DNA of 64,000 nucleotides, taken from the NCBI GenBank assembly GCA_002110485.1, contig MOWL01000003.1:682001-746000 (forward strand), written 5' to 3'. This stretch comes from Emergomyces orientalis (taxonomy: Eukaryota; Ascomycota; Eurotiomycetes; Onygenales; Ajellomycetaceae). This document shows positions 20,377 to 33,227 of this stretch, in pieces (position 1 is the first letter of the stretch; every line of letters starts with the position of its first letter). The notes below the pieces were generated by a model. The model did not search any database. It saw nothing but the letters and a program-made list of their open reading frames with translations, and was not told the origin of the DNA. The position numbers were made by a program, and so were the translations under genes.

Positions 20377-23300
20377 TTATATCCCACCCTCACTGGAGCT
20401 CCCGGTGCCCTGCTCGTCCATAGGTTGATTTCCTCGTTCATTCCCCGGACCTTGCCCCCCAGAAGCTCTCTGAATCTCCCATCGGAGTACATCTTGCCAT
20501 CCCGAGCCTCCCGTAGCCAGGAGGTTTCTGGAATTGAGTTTCCCCGTAAACCACTTCTCCTTGCGTATACTTGCTTTATCGCCTCCTTCAAACGCTGCTC
20601 GACTAGCCCTTGTGGTTCGAATCCGTTTGTTGCTTTTTGAATCATGAGAACTGGGTCCGCTAAGCGCCAGCCGGTGTTGTTCGAGGCGTAAATCGAAAGC
20701 GACTATTGCTCGGATATACGGTGCTAGGTCCTCGGAAATTGGTGCTGCGCCGTTGTCAAACGAAAACGATTGACGGCCAGATGGAGGGTTAAAGGGGTCG
20801 GGATTTTCCATTACTGGCTCGAAGGTACCGCGTAGTTCGGACCGGGTTGGATATATAGGTTTGCGAGATGAGAATTTCTCTAGGGCTTGTTGGATTACGG
20901 TATCTTCGTCGGAGGAAGGTGAGGAGTCATGGAAAGAGTTGCTTAACAACACTGTCATTGAGACACCGATCTTCGTTGATAGGCATGCATAATCAATCAG
21001 GGGGTCGGTTTGTAGCAATTGATAGCCTTCCGTATATGTGGAGCGCTGTTTGCCAGTCATTTCGGGCCAAGAAGGATCAAAGACATCCTATGTCGCCATA
21101 CATTAGTCATTGTTCGTTTCGTAAATATTCAATAACAATGACTTACATCGGTAAACTCATCAGGAGAGCCCCGGCAAATAATATCGAGGTTAGACGCCAT
21201 ATCAGCCGCTCGAGTTTCCTGGATTAGGGCTTCCAGGCGACTCGGGCCACCATTGCCCGGCACCACGCCTGGGTATATTTTCGATTCATGCCAGTCCATA
21301 ATGCCCATTTGCCATTGGCCTAAACACTCAAGCATGAGCAGACTCCTCCGTTCGTAAGGATCATCTTCATCACACACGAGGTCGTGGCAGACCAAACCCA
21401 TGCCATGAACATACGTGTCCATACTCACGATTTTAGGAAGAGAGGCATCGTGCTCATGTCCATCACGTAAAAGGGGTCGCATAGTCAACCAGTCTAGTCC
21501 TGACTTCTTACTCCCAACTGCCATCTGGCACCAAAAATTCAGTTGCATGATGGCTGCACGAAGGTCCCGGCGCATGACAGTGTACAGTTCGGCTATCCGT
21601 TCTCGATCCACAATATGCCCTTCATTAGCAGCAAGGAGGAAGAGGTAATCTGCAGCGAGGTCGCATGGAGGCCGGCGAAAACGAAGAATCGCGTGTAGTT
21701 TCAACTGTTCAAGGGGAAGCAGGCGTTCGTCATTGCACGTCATAATAATTGGTCTCTTTGATTGGCCGATGAGTGCTAAAACGCCGCTCCAGAATTGCTT
21801 GTCTTCTTCGAAGAGGATGTCGACTTCCTCAAGGAGTATAAGAGATTGTTTTTGGCTCGGCTGCGCTTTTGATACCGGTTCGTTTCCGCTCGAGGTGGGG
21901 GCACTATCTGCATCGGTCGTCCTCGTGCCTGATGTGTTCATATTTTGTTTAAAAAAGCTTTTCATCGTGCTCTGCTTTCCGCGATCTTCATTAAGGGTAG
22001 AAAACATTGACTTAAGTGAAGGCGCTGCAGAAGGGTTATCATCAACTTGTCCAAGAAGCTGAACAAGATGATTTTGGGTCATGTCTCCGACACGTTCTAC
22101 GACATCCCTGGCACTCCTGCGACTTCCAGCATTTATTTCAAAGATTTCAAATCCAAGCTCTTTAGCCACAGCATGGACAGCAGCGGTTTTGCCACAACCT
22201 GAAGGCCCACTAATAAGGATAGAATTAGCCACTGGCCGCTTCTCTGATGCCGATTTAATGTCTGCGATTGGGTTATCCGATCGAACAACAGTCCTTTTTT
22301 TAGATAGAGTTACTCCACCAGCCAGTTCGTCCTCATCGTCAGGAGTACCAATTTCATCCATTTTGGGCTCATCATCACTGGAAACAATAAATTCATCGAG
22401 GTCTTTTGGCCTTTTTCGCCTTTTTTTCCGGTTTGCACTGTCATCAGGAATCTGCTTTAACTGCTTTCCATCATTGCCAGAAGTACCAGTGTTTACTGTC
22501 GAAACAGTGAGGCTTTGAAGCCACCTTTTTAGAACCAAGGCTTCAGTACCCAGCTGAAGCACAAAATCCGCTCCGCTAGGTGCATACTTCTGCGTCCAGG
22601 TGCAGTCATCGAACTCCCCCTGGTCGAAAGCGGTCGTTGATGATCGTACCGAAGATAGTAGTTGAGCAACCGCTGGGTGAGATGTGTAGGGCATTGAGGT
22701 TCGTTGGTAGGGAACGTTTTCGCCAGGTTTTTCAGTAGATACCACTGTCAAACCAAGTCGATTCATAACTATTTCCAAGAATCTGTCGCGGCTGCAAGCA
22801 TTTTTGTTGGGGGATCTTAATACCGACTTTTTTGCATCGCACTTAGTAGCATGTGGGAATAGTCGAGATTTAACACGAAGAATGTTTTCATATTCTGGTA
22901 TTGAAGCAACTAAGCCTTTTGCCTTTTTCTCTTCGAAATCCACGAACGAACGGTGGTTATCGTTGTTCGGTGAAAGCCCACGTACATGGAGAGCTTCTCG
23001 AGGTGGCCAAATAGGATCGATGGGATCTGGATATTTCGGAAGAAACGAACGTGTTATTGTTATAGTTGCCTTCGAAATGCCCGCCATGCAAGCCGAAAGG
23101 TCAGAGGTACGTTGAGGGTTTTGGGAACTTTGTTCCGAGAGTTGATTCGCAGCGGCTGTTCGATCCATTTGAGTGCATGCTGGGAGGTCTATCGATAAAT
23201 TCTCACATCGTTCAACTTTATCTTCCGTCTTCTGGGCGGCCTTGCCTAGGAAAAATGGATGCGTAGGTTTCGAAGGCTGTTGGGGTGAGAGATAAGGGAT

Positions 23301-24203
23301 AGGAATAGAGACCGCTTCCTTTATCGGATATCTTTTTCGACCATCCAATATTTCGTTTATTTGTTGGCACATAGAAGAACGCGACTCGTCATCGGCTCCA
23401 TATCTCAAAGCAACTACAGCAGATTGCTTTTTGCCTCGTTTCTGAACAAAAGATTTCATCTTTTTGATTGGTTCTTCAGGGCCCTGAGATTCGCTTTTAG
23501 GCCGCAAGGGAGAATTCAATAATTTGCCGTTCGGATTTAACTTTAGCGTTTTGACCGGAGGATCATCGGGTTTCAGGTTCATTTCGACCGGCTTCAGACA
23601 TGGTTGAGAAGATTCTACTAAAGATGAAGACAGCGGGTTTTGCGATTCCATTGGAGCCGCATCCGCTACGGACAAATCGATTCCCCTTTGAGTCCCGAGA
23701 TTTTGTTCTGCGGCATGAGTTTCGCTGCGAGCGGCAGTCTCGAGCTCGAACTGCTCAGCCAACGAAGGTACCGGACTATGCTTCACAAAATGTCGCCGTA
23801 GTAGCCCCTCTGTCACATTCCCAGCATGTTCTGGCGTGCCTGTTTTCCGGCGCTTTTTCCGGCTAACATTGGCGTCCTCGTCTTTCGAGACACGTTCGCG
23901 GTGCTGGCAATTACTTGTATGCTGGAGTTGTAATCCTCCGTCCTGCTTCCCGTTGTGGCCAGAGGAAATTCGGCTGCCACTCTGATCAGGGCTGTCTGAA
24001 CCAGAAGTGGGATCTGTCGATATGTTAGCAACATCCCTTCTGGATGCCACTGTGTCTCCTGGGTCCGCGAGTTGTAGATGTTGGGATTCAGAAGATGGGA
24101 GCTCGGTTTCCTTTCGGCCTTGGCAAGGGTTAACAGGCTATCACAAACAACACAGAATTCCACGAACCTTTCCCAAAGAACGGGTGTAGGGTCCGTTGGT
24201 CAT
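20377..24203 (-). CDS. elg1: Elg1 (ATAD5-like) AAA+ ATPase, PCNA unloader
   Basis: Proposed exons: 24168–24203, 21147–24110 and 20377–21087, giving 1236 aa. The second intron (59 nt, GTAAGT…AG) is certain. The first (57 nt, GTTAAC branch) is my inference: the long frame has no ATG and is closed by TAG upstream, while a 12-codon exon starting at ATG 24203 joins it in phase. The N-terminal ~550 residues are disordered and Lys/Ser-rich. The AAA+ core carries Walker A GPSGCGKT at about 647–654, the ELG1-characteristic AGSRRSARDVVERVGDMTQNH, and Walker B LILLEEVD with the acidic pair at about 773–776 (EEVD in place of DEVD). A lid and C-terminal collar follow. Known role: the large subunit of an RFC-like complex with Rfc2–5 that unloads PCNA from replicated chromatin, protecting genome stability and telomere length. 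It is divergent from utp8, with ATGs 453 bp apart. Confidence 0.9.
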
Positions 24204-24655
24204 GCTGTCCCATGACCCTTTCAAGAGCAATAGCAGCCATTCAATCTCCTAGAGAATTGTCGCATTGTAGAAACTAATTCCCGACTACGTATTGCGGGAT
24301 TGCTAGGAACGCTTTAATAATGGGGAGATGGGATAGACTATGGTGAAATCCCAGCTCAGAGAGGTTGGAACTGGAGTTGGCGCACTGCAAAGATAATTAT
24401 CATGTTGACAGACAGCAGATCGTAGTTGAAACAATCCCTCATCATCCTTTTGTCGCGCTTTCTTCGCCGCGTCTCAGCCTAATCACGCGTTCTGCCAATG
24501 ACGTTGCTGAATTCGGCTAGTGCGGCGGAGCTACGGAAAAATATTGCCCCGCGAGCCGCAAAAAAAGTTACGATATTTTTTTGGCGGACAAAGACCCTTC
24601 GATTCTTGGTAAACCCTGTTGCGCTTCTGTCGAAAAGGACGCCGCATTTCACAAT
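24204..24655. promoter_or_regulatory. Divergent elg1/utp8 promoter with an MluI cell-cycle box
   Basis: This 452-bp spacer lies between two divergent start codons and must carry both promoters. ACGCGT, the MBF-binding MCB element known from fungal DNA-replication genes, is at 24485–24490, and a GC-rich TCGCGC lies at about 24452–24457. MCB control of elg1 is inferred, since replication-clamp genes in yeasts are MBF targets. A single hexamer is weak evidence. Confidence 0.4.
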
Positions 24656-27627
24656 ATGGAGCTACAGGCGCCGTCTGTGCTGGCTCAATTGCCACGTCCG
24701 TTAGGAGCTTCAGCTGGTAAATGCCAACTAGGGGAAGTTTACGGCCTGGAAGGCTCCAAGAAGAGGAAACGATATGAGGTTGCGGCAGCGATTGACGGCG
24801 AGAGCGTGAATATCTACAACGTAAGGGCATTGTTTCTTTGCTTATTATTCATTTCCATGCATCACTGACATATTTTGAGCAGGTTCAATTTCCGAAACTG
24901 GTCACCTCCTATGCAATTCCGCCACAGTCTTCGTTTTCCTGTGCCCCCTGTTCCGTACGGCAAAAACCGACTCAGAAAAATGCAGTTGCAAGAAGACAGA
25001 CTTATTGTGCCATAGAACAGCCGGAGAATCAAGTGCAATGTTTTCTAGATGAGTCTACCACTGGTGCTCACAATGCGCTCAACATTTCCACCACATCTTT
25101 CAAGCTCAAAGACTCCAAAAGCCCTGTTGTTTTCCTTGGCATCATTCCCACAGCCCCAGAAGCAAAGAATCAACAGGATCCTTTCGATGTCCTTGTAGTT
25201 CATAAAGACGGGCGAGTTCGCAGGCTCTCTCCAGATCTCAAGTCTCAAAAATGGAATGTTCTGCCAAACACCGGCATTGAGAAGTCGACTGCACATGAAA
25301 TCCAGACTGGATTCCTGGTAGCCTTCGATGACGCGCGTAAATCGCTTTTCAAGAAAAGGCAGGACATAGTAGCGATGGTGTTGGGTGATGAGATTGGAAC
25401 AGAGTCGTCAAATTCCTCAGTGCTGATACTTGTTTCCCGGCCACGCCAAAAGGAGAAACTGCTTCCAAGCGACATCGAGGTGAACGTTTTTTCGGTACCC
25501 ACTCGCGCTGCAGAAGATGATTTCTCAATAAGCCATGCAAAGCGATTAAGACATCTAATGACCGTTAGTCTACCGAACTTCGAAGAACAACAAACGCCAT
25601 TCGAATCGGAATCTCTCCAATGGAACTTCCATCCTAGCACTAGTGGGCTCTCATTATCTTTTAGAAATGGGTTTATCAATTATGATATATCTCAATACTC
25701 ACCTGAAATATCATCTCACATGATTATCTCCAACGAAACTTTCTCATCGATCCTGCGGATATCCGCGCAGTCTGTTATTGGTGCTGGCATATCATCAATT
25801 GCGATCTATAACTCCCGGTATCAATCTATTCAAGCGGACCTTTCGTTAGCGGATATATCTACCCCGGCCGCCACAAAATTAGATGACGACAAGGCGCCTA
25901 TAGTGTTTATCTCATATTTCTCAAAACCCGGAATTGCGATTGCGACACGTGGCGCGGCACTTCTAGGGTTTGATCTTGCATCAACTCATGACCGCGACGA
26001 TGCATCTCTAAAGCAGGCCGGCGATGGGCTGTTGATTAATGCAATCGGTAAAGGAATTCACTCACCGTCAGATTCAGTGCAAAAAAGGGAGACCAAGAGA
26101 GCGAATCACATGCGGCCTGTAGGCCTTTCAGAGCCGGACGAAGCTGCTCAGTGGGCTGAATTAAGGAAGCAGCTTGACGCCCTGGCCGAGGCTAAGGAGG
26201 CTGCGAAGTTTGACAAAATTATGAAAGATTCATTCTGCAAAACCTCAGCACCGCCTGAGGACGACAAGCTTAAACGTCTACCATCGTCGTCGGAGTTTGT
26301 GGACCCAGAAAAGATATCTTTCCTGCTTGGGAAGATATTTTCTTTAAGGATCAGCGACACTGAGCCGAAGACCTCGGAACTAGTCGTGTCGTTTATGCCG
26401 CAGAAAACATTCCGTTGGCTTATAAACTCCCATCACCTCAGCCTGAATAACATTCGGACTGCTCTTCGTCAGTCGATGCGCCCGAAAGTAGTACCACCAA
26501 TCCCGAGCGGTTCACTGGTGCAGTCTCTTACCAACCCCGGGCGTTCAACCAAGTTATTGTTGCAATTGCTACGAAGCCCGATAAACCTGGACGCGACTGA
26601 ACTCGCTCATGCATTAAAAATCCTCCTTGACATCGCCCGCTCCCATCAGCCCAGACCAGAAGAGGAATTACCCAAAGCCATCACCGAATCCGCACCCCTA
26701 ACCAAAGAAAGTAACACCCAAGAAATACTCCACGACAACCGGAATAAGTATTCTACTACCCCTCGCGGTATCGCCACCGTCATTACAGATGCCATCACCG
26801 GTCTAAACCTTTCCCTCACAAAACTCCATTCATGTCCTATCGACAAAACAACCCAAGCGATTCGCTCTGTCCTCTCCAACTCCGACACACTCTCCATAAT
26901 CCACCATCTCCGCCACTCTCTCGCCACAGGCGGCTACACTTCCCGATTCACGGAACAGTCTGAGCCGCCCCTTTCTTCCGACCCCAAGATCCCCACCCTC
27001 AACCTATCCACAATGGTCAACCTTCTGACCGCCTGCATTGACGCCATAGGGCCAAGCGGCTGGATCTCCGCTGCAGCTTTCGCGGGCACAGGAGACAGTG
27101 AAGCAAGCCTAATCGCAGACATGAAATCTGAAATTTCAGCTGCGCTCGTTGGAGTCGAAGAAGCAACATATCTCAAGGGCATACTACGAGAATTTGTCAG
27201 ATATGCTGAAACCGCCACCGCCGGTGCCAACGGGAATAACAGCAGCAACAACAGGAGCAACAGGGAGGACCAGATTGATTCGACCACTCCAGCCGTGCCC
27301 CGTGGCAGCCGTCTGAAGCGCAAGGAGCGACACAATGGTGCTGAAATTCTCATATATGAGACTAATAACGTCAATGTTACTGAGGGTGTGTTAAATAGCG
27401 ACACCCAGATGCTTCCTCTCTCGCTTAAACGAGTGGAAGTTGGTGGGGGCGCGAATCATGGTGTTGCTGGTACATCTGCCGCCAGCGGGACTATGGTTGG
27501 TGAGGAGGTAAGCAGGACTAAGATCCGGAAGACGACGGGTGAGGTGGTTACGAGGACTGAGCGCGAGATCGGCTATTTGAGGCGGAAGGCTGTGGGGAAA
27601 TATTCATTTGAGAGGATTGTTGTGTAG
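24656..27627 (+). CDS. utp8: U3 snoRNP / t-UTP component Utp8
   Basis: Exons are 24656–24820 and 24883–27627, joined over a 62-nt GTAAGG…GCAG intron with a CTGAC branch site. The product is 969 aa. The N-terminus (VLAQLPRPL … VYGLEGSKKRKRYEVA … LVTSYAIPP) and the C-terminus (KIRKTTGEVVTRTEREIGYL … GKYSFERIVV) match the fungal Utp8 family. The first ~350 residues are predicted beta-propeller (known for Utp8); the rest is helical with a low-complexity Asn/Gly patch near the C-terminus. Known role: part of the t-UTP/UtpA subcomplex in the nucleolus, needed for pre-18S rRNA transcription and early processing in the small-subunit processome. ATG 24656 is chosen because it begins the conserved block; an in-frame upstream extension has no ATG-supported conservation. 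Confidence 0.88.
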
Positions 27628-29689
27628 TAGGTGGTCATGTGCAAATGTGACTAGTGCACTTGGGACGAAAGCATGGCGATATTCGATGGTTGGATGACTG
27701 GATGGGATCCATCGAGAGTATGGTTAAATGGTAGTTGGATATTATATATATATTTTGTTTTATGTGGAGATGGGGATTCTCTATAAAGATAATTCATCAA
27801 TGTCGATGAAATGATGTTCGCTACATAGTTTCCATACAGTTGGATTTGATTTTATTGAGCTCATTCTGTTCACTCAGCAGTATTTTTTGTTTTACATCTG
27901 ATTCATGCCAATGGTTTCAACAAATATGCCTCACTACATCACATCATGTTCTGGATAAAGCATATATTTATACTAGCAGACTTGATTGTTCATCTATCCC
28001 ATTTACCCACCAATTCTATAATCAAGCACCTGATTGACTCACTGCCAGAATTTCATATTTCCCCTGTTATGCTTGTCCCTATCTTAGTATTCTCGTCTGC
28101 ATATTCTCCTAAAACATTCGTTGGCGGCTCTATAATAGATAGATATACAAATAAATATAATTGTCTCCATAATATTCTAATTGTTTTCTTGTGGAAGAAT
28201 AATACCCAGAAATAACCTGGCACTAGCATGCGCGGTGGTAATATCTCGCATTCTTCAATCTGCTTTGAAAAGGGGTATCTACATACATAAGCGGTGAAAA
28301 TCTCTGGTAAAAATTTCGCAAGTCAATGGGGGCGAAAAGGGGGAGGGCGGAAAAGGTAATGTGGGATCAAATTGTAGATATAAATGAGAAAGATGAAATT
28401 AAAAAATGTAAAAAGGGAAATGAAAGCAAAAACAAACCAAACCCTGTTCAAGAGCATATAAGTAGCAAATGATGATAAACAAATCAACGAGTTGATAAAC
28501 TCAACACAATAGCACAGCTAGCAATTGCAGGAAAAAGTTGTATTGAATGAATGAAGGAGTGATGAGTAGTTTATGCATGCATCCGTTGTTGAATCCCAAT
28601 AGTGGGATCTCAACCAGGTTTTCTAACAATCATAAAAATCAAAGGTAGTAAATGAGGTAATTTAGAGGAAAAATCGAAGAGGGGGGGGGGAAGGAAAAAG
28701 AGGAAAAAGATACATAAAAACCGACAAGAAATCATCAATTCGTGACATTAAACACCGAGTCTTCCCGTAGACGAAACCATGCATGCATATATTACTCATA
28801 CTGACAGAGTCGAGGTCGAGGTCGAACGATATAACAGGGAGACATGAGCAGGCAAAATGGAAGAAAATCGATTGACAGGCCGACAAATATATGAGACAAT
28901 ATTGAAGCATCGGTATAAATCGAAAGCGCATAAAATCGCGGCTTGGGGTAGTTCCAAAACAAAAGGCGCAGGACGAGGAAAACACCGCAAAAACAGCAAA
29001 TGCAACCAACCACCAGCAGCACTGGATGTTCAGAAACCGGATCCCGATATATGAAAGTAGGGCGTGTATGTATGTATGGTAGGTATGTATGTATGCAATG
29101 CGAAGCATGGTGCCCATAAATGAATGAAATGAACCCCTGCTTTCCCGGCTTTTTGATTCCATTCTTTATTTCCCCGCATCCGAAAAATATAAATAAAGCC
29201 CAGCCTCATTCTTGGATAAGTAATATATCGAATTTTGTTTTATATAATCCCAACCGTCCATTTGCGATGAATAAGACTGAAACCTGACCCTGGCATGACA
29301 AAACGTAACTTTCGTGATCGTTAATCCGGAAGGCGGGGGAAAAAAGAAATTGGTCATGATGTAGGAGTTCGAAACCGAGTATTTCCGTGAGTATTTTGAA
29401 AGCGTGAAAGAAAATTTTTATGGGCTCCTAGATTGTAAAAGTCATCCGGCAGCAGCAGAAAGATGGCGTTGGTGTGGAGTTCCAAAGGTGGTGTCCTGTA
29501 TATATTGGCGGGAATGGGTCCGCACGCCAATGTGTGACGAGATGCAGAAATTGTCTCAAAAGGACGACACGGATAATTTTGGTTGCCAAGATCTAGAGCC
29601 GTAGATGTCCGTAAAACTGTGTCTCATCGGGAACTCAATGTTCGATATGCAAGAAGCGGGGCCTGTGCATAGTTCTGGTTGTCTCCTGA
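27628..29689. other. Intergenic between convergent utp8 and the AmdX-type gene
   Basis: AT-rich sequence with no supported gene; it should contain both 3' untranslated regions. A run of ten G lies at 28681–28690. Longer frames at 28662–29162 are low-complexity Phe/Ser/Cys-rich translations without family resemblance. Confidence 0.55.
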
Positions 29690-32600
29690 TTATCCAGCCA
29701 GGACCGAGCTCCGCGCCCTATCTCTCATCCGGAGCCCTTGGGCTTCAAGTGATCGAGCCATTAATTTTGTAACTGTAACACACATAAAAGCAATCAGTAA
29801 ACGAAATTCAATACCAAACCGACAAAGAACATGAAAAATAGTAATTATTCTCACCTGGCCAAACAGCCGCTCTATCCAGTAGATAAGCCGTCGAGAACAA
29901 AATTTTTGTACCAAAACCGCCATCAACCAAGCTAGGAAGGCAATTTGATGGTTCATTTCCAGAATTACCAGGATGATGAGAAGCATCCTTCATTTTCACT
30001 TCAATGTTGCTGAGTATTTCTTGTATCTTTTGAATCAACTTGTAATCCTCGTCTTCTAAGAGCATTATTCCAGGAACCTGGGTCAAATCCATCGCATCCT
30101 GTCCCAAAATCCCTAGATATGGACCAATCCGTTCTTGAATTGTGGTTACCCATTCAGCCAAGACCTGGGAACAGTCAAACGCACACATTGCGCTTTGGAT
30201 AGGAAGTTCCCGCGAGGTGAACTCAGCATAGGTATTTCCTAGCTTGTCAGACATAGATATCGAGTCTGCCGCGTAGAAGGCTGCCTTTCGAAGATGTCGT
30301 TCGCGTCTTGATGCTGCTATCTGCTGCTGCGAAATATTGTTCTGCATACTGTGTTCTTGATTCGGGTTACCAGTGATTGTCAAATCTGCCACGCCATACT
30401 CAGCCATGGAAGCTCGTCTGCCAGTGGATTGGTTTCCTCCTTCAAGATGGTCCGGGGAGGGATAGTCAGCTCTAGATTCATCTGCATGTTGAATAATTTC
30501 CGTTCCTCTTGCGAGTTCGTCGGCCATGCCATTCCAATCCCTTTGCCAAAACGCTTCCTTGGATCGACCCAAGTTAACGAATAATCTAACATATGCAAGA
30601 TCCAAGAGAGGTATGCTATCTGCTGACAGAGGTCCCAGCCCGTATGGATTTGGCCGTTCAAGGCTATGTCTAGGGTTGGCACTCCATGCTGATTGCCAGG
30701 CCCGAAGAGCAGGTTCAATATGTGCATGCATTGCTTCCGTCTCTTGTGGTGTCCAAGGACGACCAATGTGTCGCTGTCGAGTTTCCCAGATATAATTATG
30801 CAACGCGTGTATCAGTACCAAACAGCCAAACGTGCTCGGTTTCAAATCACCTTGAGGAAGATCTTCGCTCGGGGCGCCGGAGCTAAAATGTGACTGTGGA
30901 GGTGAGCCTGATTGTCGTCGATGGCTGGCTGTAAGGAGCGTTGTCAGGGCCATAGAGAAAGGTATTCCCCTATGATGAGCTGTAGTTCCACCTAATGATG
31001 CCCAAGCCTGTGCGGATTCCGCGGCCCAAAGTTGTTCGTCGCATGGCAAATCGAGTCGAATTTCTGAATTCATAAGCGCCGGAGCATGGTTGTAAGCAGA
31101 AACCAAAAGACTGGATAGAGTAAAAATAGCATATAGCGTTCGTTTTCGCTCTTCTACTATTTTCCATCTCATCCATTCTCTATGGTCATGCCACGCTTGA
31201 GAATTTATACTATCCATATGCATATCAACCCCTCCAGAAGTGTATCCAAGTTGGGAGGGAGGGAGGTTTTCGGCAGGCAAAGGGTGGATCAATTCTGCGG
31301 CTCTGGCCAAACTAACCAAAGCAGCACAATGCGTACTCGCGATATCAGCAGAGGTTTTGTCACCGCTGTTATGTCCATATATAACATTCAACAGCATTGC
31401 CTGAACTAGCCATAGTGGGGTATTGTGAACGGAATTATCGCGCGGGGAGCTTGATCTGTTCAGGCTAGCGGACATATCTGCTTTTCGCCGCTCCTCAAGG
31501 TATACTTGAATCATTTTCTTTGCGGACTCGAAAAGGTCCTTGGATGTCGCGGTTTCGAATTCGTACAACGCACCGATGGCTGCCATTGATAGGATTAAGC
31601 ATCCACCTCCGCCAGCAATAGTAGATGTGCCGGAATTTACATGTCCATTGGGATTTTTTAGGCTGCCAGAGTATTCGGGAGCATCGAAATCCAAAGTCGA
31701 TATATGAAGGAAAGGCATATGTGGGTGGAAATAATTTACGTATGCTGCAATGTAGCGTTGGAGGTCGATTGTGCTTGGAAGAGCGTATGAATTATTGGGG
31801 AAGGAGTGCTGACGGGAAAGTGCGCCGGGGCCGGACAATTGGGTGCTAGATGACTGAGAGAATCGACGATGGGTGATACTAGGGGGCTGGTGTAGGCTGG
31901 CTAGGAGGGCTTGACGAGTAGAATCGGTAATGGTTTCTGTGGATATCGACGGCGCGGAATTTGGTATGAAGCTGTTATGTCTGACGGTACCCGAAGAATC
32001 CCCTATATCTCCGTTAGTGACCATAGGGGGATGGAATATGTTATTTGGTACTCCAGACAATCCAGGCTGGCCCCTTGGTGGGGGTGTCGAGAAGGATGGG
32101 TCGGAAAAGTGGTTTTGTGCAAGTAATGACTTGGGTGACACAGTTTCAGGCTGCATATCTGCAAACGGGGACGAAAAGTCTAGGTTGAACTGATTGGCCG
32201 GAGCTTGGGTCTGGACAAGCAGGGGATTGGGCCATGGTCCTGAGGAGCTCGTCACAACCTGGTTTGATCCGTCTAACATAACTTCGCTGATTCCACTTTG
32301 ACTCCCTGTGCTCATGGCGGAAGGAGACGAACCATCAATCGCAGACTCATTCGTATTGGTGAATGTCATTGTGTTCTCAAACCCATGCAGCCAGTCCGGG
32401 TTGAGATCATCATCGATCAAGCTCTGTGACGTTGGCATGCCCGGAAATGCGGGATGGAATGGGGACGTCGGCGTGTCGCTACCAAAGGCATGAGGCGATC
32501 CAAAGTGTAATTGTGCGGGGTTAATTGTATTGTTCCCCTGATTTAACATCAAGTCGCCAAAATTTACTTCATTGAAACTACCAAAAACTGGTGCTGTGCG

Positions 32601-33227
32601 AAGCCCATTAGAGAGGTCCATGGGAATGCCAGTATCCAGTTTTGTCAAGCCGTTGGTATTATGTGGCTCGGAAGGGAGTCCCCGAAACCCGTAGTCGGGA
32701 AGCCCAGGTATCGAGCTTAAACTCGGGTGATTGGTGTGAGTAGGATGAGGAGGTCTTGAACTGGCTGGATTTCCAACACCTATAATCCCGAGCGATGAAC
32801 GATCAACATGGCTGATAGTATTCGCTCGCGGCCTCATATTATTACTGTTGTTCCCATTGTTGGCAATGGAATTTTTGCGGACGCGAGTCGATCCAGGTCC
32901 AGCGCCGCTGGTGCTTTCCCTCCGCGTATTTTTGGGGCGGGACGAGGGTGTGGAAGTCATGTGGAGCTTCTGCTGATGTCTTAAAAGGAGGTCTCTTCGC
33001 GCAAAGCACCTCGTGCATTCTGGGCATTCAAACGGCTTTTCTTTGGTATGAGACCGTTCATGACGTTTCAAGTGCTCTAGACGGGCAAAGCATCTACCGC
33101 ACGTTGTGCAAACATGAGGCCTGGGTTTATCGGTTTTTGGCGGAGGTATGTCCGGATTTTCAGTTTGCTGCTTCCCGTTGTCGACAGCTGGACTGGATTT
33201 TGGTGGAGGTGCTGCGAGAACGGTCAT
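29690..33227 (-). CDS. amdX: C2H2 zinc-finger transcription factor, AmdX/Adr1 type
   Basis: Exons are 29855–33227 and 29690–29772, joined across an 82-nt GTGAGA…ACAG intron. The product is 1151 aa, starting at ATG 33225–33227. Two adjacent C2H2 fingers sit at the N-terminus: C40/C43/H56/H60 and C68/C71/H84/H89 (the second with four residues between the His). The recognition helices ARLEHLKRH and ARRDLLLRH are those of the Adr1 class. A basic Ser/Asn-rich linker follows, then a Pro/Ser/Asn-rich stretch, and the fungal-specific transcription-factor homology region at about 480–760 (DLQRYIAAYVNYFHPHMPFLH …). In Aspergillus nidulans AmdX, an activator of acetamidase genes, has this layout; the target genes here are unknown. 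The short last exon encodes a conserved-looking basic tail (VTKLMARSLEAQGLRMRDRA). Orthology to AmdX is probable rather than proven. Confidence 0.85.

Noticed and set aside
20608..20622. GGTTCGAATCC, resembling a tRNA B box
   Set aside because: It lies inside the elg1 coding exon and there is no matching A box, acceptor stem or anticodon arm around it.
24404..24655. PAC/RRPE-type ribosome-biogenesis motifs in the utp8 promoter
   Set aside because: Only a partial GATGAG core and loose A/T runs are present; no full consensus.
28662..29162. 166-codon minus-strand frame
   Set aside because: Low-complexity Ser/Phe/Cys/His composition from AT-rich 3' flank and no recognisable motif.
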